The notes under the pieces: generated by a model | The model's input: only the letters and a program-made list of their open reading frames with translations | What the model was told of the DNA's origin: nothing | Databases searched by the model: none | Source of the DNA: Akkermansia massiliensis | GTDB lineage: Bacteria; Verrucomicrobiota; Verrucomicrobiia; Verrucomicrobiales; Akkermansiaceae | Reading direction: 5' to 3' | Assembly (NCBI RefSeq): GCF_023516715.1 | Contig: NZ_JAMGSI010000002.1 | Span: forward strand, 868,001-932,000 | DNA: 64,000 bases | Program-made: the position numbers and the translations under genes | Part shown: one piece after another, positions 26,631-32,817 of the stretch | Position numbering within the stretch: the first letter of the stretch is position 1 | How the letters are laid out: the number at the start of each line of letters is the position of its first letter

Positions 26631-26983
26631 ACGGATGAGGGGTGATGATGATCTTTCTGTTCCATGACTGTCCGGGAACCGGTTGATGCCGCAGCATTCC
26701 TGCCGGCCAGCCGGATGTTGCCCAGATAGGCGGCCCATTCCAGCAGGGCTATTCGCCCGTCCCAGGTGGGATGCCAGGTGCGGGGGAAGACGAAGGGATC
26801 GTCTTCCCCCGTTTGGCAGATGAGTAGTCCACGGCGTTCCAGCAGGCGAATGATTTGCCTGACTCTTCCCCGCTCTTCCGAGTGGAAGGAGCCAATCAGT
26901 TCATCGCTCGTTTGTCCGGATACGGATTGCGTGAGAATCAGGACTGCGGCTTGCGCTCCCGTCAATGAGTAGGATGGATTCAT
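26624..26983 (-). CDS. Winged-helix-like small protein
   Basis: 119 residues. The N-terminal 60 residues (LTGAQAAVLILTQSVSGQTS, then RVRQIIRLLERRGLL) form a winged-helix pattern. The middle is Trp-rich (PRTWHPTWDGRIALLEWAAYL) and the end is His/Ser-rich. It follows the DUF932 gene by 38 bp and overlaps the next micro-gene, so it is within the same minus-strand operon. A regulatory role is possible. Confidence 0.5.
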   Translation of the reverse strand: MNPSYSLTGAQAAVLILTQSVSGQTSDELIGSFHSEERGRVRQIIRLLERRGLLICQTGEDDPFVFPRTWHPTWDGRIALLEWAAYLGNIRLAGRNAAASTGSRTVMEQKDHHHPSSVC

Positions 26984-27021
26984 GAGATGTTTCCTTTTCT
27001 GTTGTCATTTTTGAACCGTGC

Positions 27022-27903
27022 TCAGGAGATCAAACCGCAGACGGAATCGCACAGACCGTGCAGGGCCTGGCTCCGTTTGGCGACCACATGCGGGTTGACG
27101 GCCTTGAACTGCTCCGTAAAGGCGTTGAACAGGCTCCAGACGGTACGGGATCGGAATTCTTCATGAAGCGGCTCCCGCCAGTACCGGATGACTTCCGGCA
27201 GGACGGTCGGCGTAATGGCCCGGCAGTCGACCGCGCGGATCAGAAGATCATGCGCGGCCTTGTCGGTCAGTCTCTGTTTTTTGTAGGCGGCAATCCGTTC
27301 GTCTTCACGATGGAATTGTTCCCCAAGCCGTCCGACAGCCCGGGAGGTCATGAAGCGCAGATCCCGTACGGCGAACCTCGTATGTTTTCGGGAGAGTTTC
27401 ACTTCTCCGTTGAACGCGAGGTTGTCGCAGACGAACACGCGCGTTCCCATGACCAGAGAGGCCGGGAAGGTTTTGTCGTGGGAGTTGCGGATGCCGACAA
27501 TCCACGAGTAGTCGCCAGGGCCGTCGTCAGGCTGCAGGATTTGGAGGACGCCGAAATACCGTTTTCCTTCATGACTGAGGGCGTGGGTGGTTTCCCCGAT
27601 GCCGAAGCCGTGGGCGGTAAGCTGGGATTCCACTTCCTTCAGCAGAAAATCATGGGGAAGCGGGAACCATGATTCCGTGCAGGACGGGGTCTCCACACGG
27701 GACAGGGTTCTCCTGTCGACGACCTCGGCCCCGCAGTGGAGGAGAAGCCCTTTGCGGAATACGGTCGGGGGAATAACCGGAGCCGCTGCCGGTTCCGGCA
27801 TGATGTTTCTCCGCTGGAGGTGGGCTGCCTGTCTGGTATCTTCCAAAGGCAGGATATTCCGGGCTGCTACCGGATGGTGCGGCAATGCGATGATAGGATT
27901 CAT
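27022..27903 (-). CDS. DUF932 plasmid/phage-type protein
   Basis: 293 residues. The pattern matches the DUF932 family, common on plasmids and phages: a Gly/His-rich centre (YFGVLQILQPDDGPGDYSWI, then VGIRNSHDKTFPASLVMG), a VFVCDNLAFNGEVKLSRKHT segment and a helical C-terminus ending in HGLCDSVCGLIS. Its biochemical role is not established. It heads a minus-strand operon of the wHTH protein and three micro-genes. A promoter-like ACCCGTTATAT motif and an inverted repeat lie in the 280-bp gap before the divergent abiE operon. Confidence 0.75.
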   Translation of the reverse strand: MNPIIALPHHPVAARNILPLEDTRQAAHLQRRNIMPEPAAAPVIPPTVFRKGLLLHCGAEVVDRRTLSRVETPSCTESWFPLPHDFLLKEVESQLTAHGFGIGETTHALSHEGKRYFGVLQILQPDDGPGDYSWIVGIRNSHDKTFPASLVMGTRVFVCDNLAFNGEVKLSRKHTRFAVRDLRFMTSRAVGRLGEQFHREDERIAAYKKQRLTDKAAHDLLIRAVDCRAITPTVLPEVIRYWREPLHEEFRSRTVWSLFNAFTEQFKAVNPHVVAKRSQALHGLCDSVCGLIS

Positions 27904-28007
27904 ATTAATGATGAAATATGGGTTGAAACGAAAACACCCGCTCCCCTGCGAATGGGAAACGGGTGTTGAGTAATGAAGTCAGAAGTTAAAGGCCTGTCTT
28001 CAGGTTT

Positions 28008-28018
28008 ATATAACGGGT
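28008..28018 (-). promoter_or_regulatory. Shared upstream motif, copy 1
   Basis: ACCCGTTATAT on the minus strand, about 105 bp before the DUF932 start. The identical 11 bases occur at 30707-30717, about 100 bp before another minus-strand operon of the element. This suggests a common promoter or regulator site. Confidence 0.4.
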
Positions 28019-28054
28019 AGCGGTCAATAATTGCCGTTATCAGGGCTTTGTATC

Positions 28055-28091
28055 AAAAGCACACACTCTGTGACTGCTTGTGTGTACTTTT
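28055..28091. promoter_or_regulatory. Inverted repeat, possible operator
   Basis: AAAAGCACACAC (28055-28066) and GTGTGTACTTTT (28080-28091) form a 12-bp arm inverted repeat with one mismatch and a 13-bp spacer. It lies in the divergent region between the DUF932 and abiE operons. Confidence 0.4.
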
Positions 28092-28169
28092 GCTCCTATT
28101 GGCATCAGATCACACTTCCGGATCACGATGGAATGTTTGTCTCAAGAGAAGATCAATATCATAAAATGA

Positions 28170-28204
28170 TTGCATAAATATACTGTTTGTGTATATTTAC
28201 GCAA
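28170..28204. promoter_or_regulatory. Probable AbiEi autoregulation operator
   Basis: TTGCATAAATATAC (28170-28183) and GTATATTTACGCAA (28191-28204) are inverted repeats with one mismatch, ending 12 bp before the abiEi start codon. AbiEi antitoxins are known to bind inverted repeats in their own promoter. Confidence 0.6.
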
Positions 28205-28216
28205 TCAAATAACGAA

Positions 28217-29041
28217 ATGGAAGGATTTACCGTCAGATCCTGGATACAGGAACAGGCAACTCAAGGTCGCCTGTTTTTTACTCGTGAAGAGATACTGAAA
28301 GCACTACCCGATACGTCTAAACAGACAGTGGCAGTTGGGCTGTTGCGTGCCCGGGAAACTCGCCTCATTTCTATCGCCTGGCAGGGATTTTATCTCATTC
28401 TTCCCCCTGCTTACGTCAAACAGGGGACATTGCCTGTCACCATGTATTTGGACGCATTGATGAAGTATTTGGAACGTTCCTATTGTGTTGCGCTGCTCAA
28501 TGCTGCAGCATTCTACGGAGCCGCTCATCAGAGTCCCCAAACTTTTGCTGTCATGACGACCATACCCGTTCCCCGGTCCAGAACCCAACATGGCACACGA
28601 TTGGAGTTCGTGGGAAAGCGGGAGTTCAGTCAAGGTATCCCTCCTGAACTGCTCAAGGAGTTCAAAACTCCTTCCGGATACATTCAAGTTTCTTCTCCGG
28701 AATTCACGGCCTTGACGTTGGTTCAATATGCCGGGCGCATTGGAGGACTCTCCCGTGTGTTGACGGTACTGGAAGAACTTTTGGAAGCCTGCCATTTCGA
28801 TCATATGCCGGGCAGTATCCTATCGTGCGTACCTCTGCCTTGTTTTCAACGACTCGGCTATATGATAGAAGTCCTTCTGGGGGATAAAGAACAAAGCCGT
28901 AGCCTGTACGCATTTTTGGAAACTCATCGCCAGCCTTTGCAAAAATCCCTTTTGTCTTTGGAAAGCCCTGTCAAAACAGGAACAGCAGATAAACGCTGGA
29001 AACTTATCATCAACGAAACTCAGGAAAGCGACCTCTCATGA
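28217..29041 (+). CDS. abiEi: AbiEi-type antitoxin/transcriptional regulator
   Basis: 274 residues from the ATG at 28217, chosen over an upstream ATG at 28187 that lies inside the operator. An N-terminal winged helix (RLFFTREEILKALPDTSKQT) is followed by the AbiEi core with GFYLILPPAY, SYCVALLNAAAFYGAAHQSP and a LEFVGKREF segment, as in type IV antitoxins. It would repress the operon and counter the nucleotidyltransferase toxin without direct binding to it. The last bases overlap the toxin start as ATGA (29038-29041). Confidence 0.8.
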   Translation: MEGFTVRSWIQEQATQGRLFFTREEILKALPDTSKQTVAVGLLRARETRLISIAWQGFYLILPPAYVKQGTLPVTMYLDALMKYLERSYCVALLNAAAFYGAAHQSPQTFAVMTTIPVPRSRTQHGTRLEFVGKREFSQGIPPELLKEFKTPSGYIQVSSPEFTALTLVQYAGRIGGLSRVLTVLEELLEACHFDHMPGSILSCVPLPCFQRLGYMIEVLLGDKEQSRSLYAFLETHRQPLQKSLLSLESPVKTGTADKRWKLIINETQESDLS

Positions 29042-29826
29042 TTCCCGAATACTTTGTCCGATCATGGGCATCACAAGCACCATGGCCCCGGAATGAACTT
29101 GTCGAACAGGACATGATCATATGCCGTGCCTTGATTGCCATTTTCTCAGATCCATTTCTTGCAGAGCATCTGGCTTTTAGAGGTGGAACGGCTCTTCATA
29201 AATTGTATCTGTCGCCCCAGCCCCGGTATTCCGAAGACATTGATTTGGTTCAGATCCATGCCGGCCCCATCAAGCCGATTTTGGACCACCTCCGTGAAGC
29301 TCTGGCCTTTCTGGGTGAACCTAAAACAAAAAGAGCCAGCCATAACAATACCCTTGTCTACAGGCTGGAATCAGAGATTCTCCCTATCATGCCTATTCGG
29401 CTGAAGGTGGAAATCAATTGCCGTGAGCACTTTCATCAGCTGGATTGGGTACATCTTCCGTTCCGCATGAACAATGATTGGTTTTCCGGCGAGTGCCGCA
29501 TTACCACTTATGAACTGGATGAACTGCTCGGCACCAAAATGAGAGCACTTTATCAAAGGCGAAAAGGACGTGACCTATTCGATCTGCACCGGGCTCTTTC
29601 CGAAGGAACAACTCATGCAGATCGCATTCTTTCGTGTTTTCGCACCTATATGGAATTCGTAGTCGACAGATCTCCTTCGCAAAAGGAATTTGTAATGAAC
29701 CTTGAGCAGAAGATGTCCGACCCTGTGTTTCTTGGAGATACGGAAGCCATTTTACGTCCCGATACGGACTATGATCCAGCCCATGCGTTTGAACATGTTA
29801 TGGAGAGACTGATCTCCAAGCTGTAG
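29038..29826 (+). CDS. abiEii: AbiEii/AbiGii-type nucleotidyltransferase toxin
   Basis: 262 residues. The nucleotidyltransferase signature is complete: FRGGTALHKLYL followed by RYSEDIDLVQ (the D-x-D metal site). The helical C-terminal region has the family motif ELDELLGTKMRALYQRRKGR then DLFDL. Toxins of this family stop growth in phage-infected or plasmid-free cells, in some cases by modifying tRNA with nucleotides. It is translationally coupled to the antitoxin gene and serves both defence and element maintenance. Confidence 0.87.
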   Translation: MIPEYFVRSWASQAPWPRNELVEQDMIICRALIAIFSDPFLAEHLAFRGGTALHKLYLSPQPRYSEDIDLVQIHAGPIKPILDHLREALAFLGEPKTKRASHNNTLVYRLESEILPIMPIRLKVEINCREHFHQLDWVHLPFRMNNDWFSGECRITTYELDELLGTKMRALYQRRKGRDLFDLHRALSEGTTHADRILSCFRTYMEFVVDRSPSQKEFVMNLEQKMSDPVFLGDTEAILRPDTDYDPAHAFEHVMERLISKL

Positions 29827-29855
29827 AATAAAATCTGACAGCTAAAGAAAACATC

Positions 29856-29887
29856 GTTGCGCTACCCCGGCTGAGGGATAGCGCAAC
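29856..29887. terminator. Terminator-like hairpin after abiE
   Basis: GTTGCGCTACCCC (29856-29868) pairs with GGGATAGCGCAAC (29875-29887), one wobble. The T-rich side is on the minus strand, so it may end both converging operons. Confidence 0.6.
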
Positions 29888-29905
29888 ATGATTCAATGAG
29901 CAGAG

Positions 29906-30043
29906 CTATGGAGCGATACCCACAGGTTTCCAAATCCTGTTGCCCCTTCCAAAATAGGACTTGGATACAGATGGAGCAATATACTCAGGCCAGACAACAT
30001 TCTCCCCACAAGTATACGGAAAGAGCAGAATGAGAGTTCTCAT
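29906..30043 (-). CDS. Possible 45-residue protein
   Basis: It starts four bases after the stop of the 187-residue gene and ends 18 bp before the terminator hairpin, which is good operon spacing. The sequence (MRTLILLFPYTCGENVVWPE...) is hydrophobic at first, then mixed and basic. No homology recognised. Confidence 0.35.
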   Translation of the reverse strand: MRTLILLFPYTCGENVVWPEYIAPSVSKSYFGRGNRIWKPVGIAP

Positions 30044-30047
30044 GGTA

Positions 30048-30611
30048 TCAGAATGGTGACTGTTTTCTTGAGACTGGAGCGAGTTGACGATGAGCATAGT
30101 TCTCTGTGTAGGAATCCTTGCCGGATGCCTTTCCAGATTTTGCGATCAGCTCGTTGATAAGAGTGGAGGCTTCCAGCTTATTCAGCTGGGAAACGCCCTT
30201 GCTGAAACAAAGTACAGCCAGATCATGGAGAGCTGAATCATTGATCCCGTTTTTGCGGGCCAGAGAAAGTATGACCTGCTTCTGTTTATCTGAACAATGC
30301 CATGCCGGTTCTTCGGGGTGAGATGCCTTGGAATTCGAAGACGATTGAACAGGAAGCCGTGGAGCCTGACGCATGGCAGGAAGCGACGTACCGGATACGC
30401 ATCTCGAGCCATAGGAAGCATCAGGAACAAATCCAACCTGCTTGATCTGGGCATCCACAGCAGACTGGAGCGAGCTGTAGAGGCGTTCTGCGGCGAAATC
30501 GAGTTCAGAGGTGTTTCCGATCTCCGTTTCAATGGAGACTTCGAACTGATGGGAAGAATACCCCGGTAGGCCGAGGCGTTTGCTGTAGTTGGCGATGAGT
30601 TTGATAGCCAT
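30048..30611 (-). CDS. Hypothetical protein, possibly recombination accessory
   Basis: 187 residues. The N-terminal 70 residues (KRLGLPGYSSHQFEVSIETE) resemble a small conserved domain of plasmid and phage proteins. A Ser/Pro-rich linker follows. The C-terminal 55 residues (CSDKQKQVILSLARKNGIND, then ASTLINELIAKSGK) look like the small helical domain often found at the end of Rad52/ERF- and RecT-linked proteins. The gene opens a short minus-strand operon near the right end of the element. Function is tentative. Confidence 0.5.
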   Translation of the reverse strand: MAIKLIANYSKRLGLPGYSSHQFEVSIETEIGNTSELDFAAERLYSSLQSAVDAQIKQVGFVPDASYGSRCVSGTSLPAMRQAPRLPVQSSSNSKASHPEEPAWHCSDKQKQVILSLARKNGINDSALHDLAVLCFSKGVSQLNKLEASTLINELIAKSGKASGKDSYTENYAHRQLAPVSRKQSPF

Positions 30612-30993
30612 GATGATTTAATATGTTGATGGTTGATGACGAAAAGACCTCTGCGCGCATTGCATACAGAGGCCGGGAATCAGCGGATAATGGTTCCGCC
30701 ATCTTCATATAACGGGTTAATACACCCAATTGCTCTTTATCCAGAAAAGAAGACAATACGACAGGAGAAAGACATTAGAATAGACACATAACATATTACC
30801 AATAATGCATTTGCAAAGATAATCCCTATTGTCTAAAAGATTATTGAATGAAAAATACTTTGCATCCAAATGGAGTACTCATTGTCTTCAATTTGGGGCG
30901 AGTTTCATTGGACAAACCTCTTTGGGGAATCTATTATTCCACTGTGTTGCGGGTCATTTCAATCGCCATTTGATTCGATAAAAAACGCCTCAA
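30612..30993. other. Intergenic stretch at the right end of the element
   Basis: About 380 bp with no gene. It holds the ACCCGTTATAT motif near its left side, then turns AT-rich. Nothing else was recognised before the right arm-type sites. Confidence 0.4.
30707..30717 (-). promoter_or_regulatory. Shared upstream motif, copy 2
   Basis: ACCCGTTATAT on the minus strand, identical to the copy at 28008-28018 and at a similar distance (about 100 bp) from the start of the downstream minus-strand gene. Confidence 0.4.
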
Positions 30994-31026
30994 GGGGTAC
31001 ACTTTAGGGTACATATTTATGATATG
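30994..31026. repeat. Right cluster of integrase arm-type sites
   Basis: Two forward GGGTACA copies at 30995-31001 and 31007-31013, spaced 12 bp as in the left cluster, followed by a related ATTTATGATATG stretch (left: TTTTACAATATG). They lie 22 bp inside attR. Confidence 0.65.
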
Positions 31027-31047
31027 CAATTGACTATCAATTAAAAT

Positions 31048-31068
31048 AATCCCTCCCTGTTCGCCATT
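31048..31068 (+). repeat. attR: right core site of the element
   Basis: A direct repeat of 8047-8067 (20 of 21 bases identical), equal to the 3' end of tRNA-Ser. It marks the right junction of the element. Confidence 0.88.
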
Positions 31069-31076
31069 AATTTTCT

Positions 31077-31113
31077 ACCGCAATATATTGCATGCCAATA
31101 TGTTGCGGTTTTT
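31077..31113 (+). terminator. Original tRNA-Ser terminator, displaced by the insertion
   Basis: CCGCAATATATTG (31078-31090) pairs with CAATATGTTGCGG (31096-31108), followed by TTTTTG. It lies 9 bp after attR, where the terminator of an uninterrupted tRNA-Ser gene would be expected. Confidence 0.8.
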
Positions 31114-31255
31114 GTTTGTAGGAGCATGGGGAAGAAATGGGGGAAATAATATGAATTATCTTGCTTATCCGCTTGTTTGGATCTTTTATTATCCTAGCAA
31201 TTAGAGTATGCATAAATGCATCATACATTTATAGAAATCGGCAGCACCCAAAAAT

Positions 31256-32326
31256 ATGAAAGAGATTCCTGCTCCAAATCTGCAAAGCGTGAGTCCTGTG
31301 CACGTCCAGTTTGGGAAAGTGATCCCTGCTCAACAACAGATTTTGCTCTATAATTTTTCTGATTGGGAGGATTTCGTGCATGAATGGGTTAATAGTCAAA
31401 GGTCGAAGTATCTTCAGGTCTTACGTATGTCAGGCCCAAATGATAAGGGAATTGACGTAGCTGGATATACAGACAAAGAAGGATTACATGGAGTTTGGGA
31501 TAATTTCCAATGCAAACACTATAAAGACGCCTTGACCCCTGCAACGGCAATAATAGAAATAGGCAAAATACTATGGTATTCGTATTCAGGTGATTTTAGA
31601 GCACCAAGATATCATTATTTTATTGCTCCAAAAGGCTGCGGAATGAGTTTAGTAAGATTATTAGGCGACAGAGTTGCTCTAGCAACAAAAACAATAAATG
31701 AATGGGATAAATGTTGCGCAGAAAAAATAACAAACATCCGTAAAATTAATTTAGAGGGCGAGTTTAAAAAATATGTAGAAAATTTTGATTTCTCTATTTT
31801 TTCACATAAAACACTGCTCGAAATAATTGATGATCATAAGTTTACACAATATCACGCTGCACGATTTGGAGGAGGATTGCAACCTCGACCACCAGCCATA
31901 GAACCTCCTGAGTCTCTCCAAAGTAATGAAAGTCATTACATTCAGCAATTATATGAAGTTTATGAAGAAAAAACTAAGGCTAGAATTAGCGAAAAATGCC
32001 ACTTAGAGACATATCCTGACTTATTAAAACATTTTAGTCGACAACGAGAGTTTTTTTATCACGCTGAATCGTTGCGGAATTTCGCCAGAGATAATGTACC
32101 TCCAGGGACATACGAAGATTTACAAACTGAAGTTTATGCAGGAGTTATTGATATTCATGATTTCACGCACAACAATAGTTTTTCTCGTCTCGGAGCAGTT
32201 TTACAAGCGGCATCCTCATTACAACTTACGTCAAATGCACTTATAAGCGTAATAAAAGTGCAGGACAGAAAAGGAATTTGTCACCAACTTGCTAATGATA
32301 ATAGATTAGAATGGAGGCAGAAATGA
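31256..32326 (+). CDS. ABC-3C system component with Mrr-like restriction endonuclease domain
   Basis: 356 residues. The N-terminal part (about 25-150) has a restriction-endonuclease-fold pattern: WEDFVHEWV, then an Asp in GPNDKGIDVAGY and the Gln-x-Lys-type core in WDNFQCKHYKDAL. The rest is helical and matches the ABC-three-component (ABC-3C) C-terminal region, ending near DRKGICHQLANDNRLEWRQK. In such systems this protein is the effector that attacks DNA when released by the ATPase. It overlaps the next gene by 4 bp (ATGA). The operon is markedly AT-rich compared with the chromosome. Confidence 0.75.
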   Translation: MKEIPAPNLQSVSPVHVQFGKVIPAQQQILLYNFSDWEDFVHEWVNSQRSKYLQVLRMSGPNDKGIDVAGYTDKEGLHGVWDNFQCKHYKDALTPATAIIEIGKILWYSYSGDFRAPRYHYFIAPKGCGMSLVRLLGDRVALATKTINEWDKCCAEKITNIRKINLEGEFKKYVENFDFSIFSHKTLLEIIDDHKFTQYHAARFGGGLQPRPPAIEPPESLQSNESHYIQQLYEVYEEKTKARISEKCHLETYPDLLKHFSRQREFFYHAESLRNFARDNVPPGTYEDLQTEVYAGVIDIHDFTHNNSFSRLGAVLQAASSLQLTSNALISVIKVQDRKGICHQLANDNRLEWRQK

Positions 32327-32817
32327 AAAATGAAGCCCATGAATGTTTAACATTTAATAGTCCATTAGAAGCAGGAATTAGATCTGTAGGCTTACTAGTC
32401 GCGTCTTATCCAAAATGTTTTGATATACAACAACTTGTTGTTTTTGATTACTTAGTCGTACATACGGGAGATATTAATGGACCAGAGAGTTTGCACCCTC
32501 AAATCCCTTTACGATCAACAGAATTGTTGGTACGCCGAAAATTAGTAGAAAATGGACTTCTTCTTATGATGAGCAGGAAGCTTGTTGTTCGACAAGCTTG
32601 CTCAGAAGGTATTTTATATCAAGCAGGAGAAATGGCTGAGACTTTTATGTTGTGTCTGACTTCTCCATATTTGTTGGAACTAAAAAAACGTTCTATTTGG
32701 GTTATAAATCACTTTGGATATATGAACTACGATCATTTAAAAAAAATCATTCGAGAATTTTTTAATCATTGGGTCGAAGAATTTCAAGATGTTCAACAAA
32801 GTTTAGAAGTAAAATAA
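32323..32817 (+). CDS. ABC-3C middle component
   Basis: 164 residues from the ATG at 32323, which overlaps the previous stop as ATGA and has GGAGG just upstream; the ATG at 32311 is less likely. The protein is a small helical, winged-helix-like domain (GIRSVGLLVASYPKCFDIQQ, then LLVRRKLVENGLLLMMSRK), the pattern of the middle component in ABC-3C operons. It is thought to bridge the ATPase and the effector. The stop and the next ATG share a base (TAATG). Confidence 0.7.
   Translation: MKNEAHECLTFNSPLEAGIRSVGLLVASYPKCFDIQQLVVFDYLVVHTGDINGPESLHPQIPLRSTELLVRRKLVENGLLLMMSRKLVVRQACSEGILYQAGEMAETFMLCLTSPYLLELKKRSIWVINHFGYMNYDHLKKIIREFFNHWVEEFQDVQQSLEVK

Larger units (their letters stand above)
8047..31068. 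mobile_element. Integrative element (about 23 kb) in tRNA-Ser(GGA)
   Basis: Direct 21-bp att repeats, a tyrosine integrase immediately inside the left end, and matching GGGTACA arm-site arrays at both ends define the element. It carries a helicase-primase pair, several DNA-binding regulators, a GYF_2-domain membrane operon, a methyltransferase/HNH/receiver/GHKL operon, DUF932 and micro-genes, and an AbiE toxin-antitoxin. No relaxase, type IV secretion, capsid, portal or terminase gene was seen. The element may therefore depend on another element for transfer. Base composition is mosaic: 20.5-26 kb is much more AT-rich than the rest, so that cargo was probably acquired separately. Confidence 0.88.

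Noticed and set aside
8047-31068. Prophage or conjugative element
   Set aside because: No terminase, portal, capsid, tail, lysis, relaxase, coupling protein or type IV secretion gene was recognised; replication, regulatory and defence genes only.
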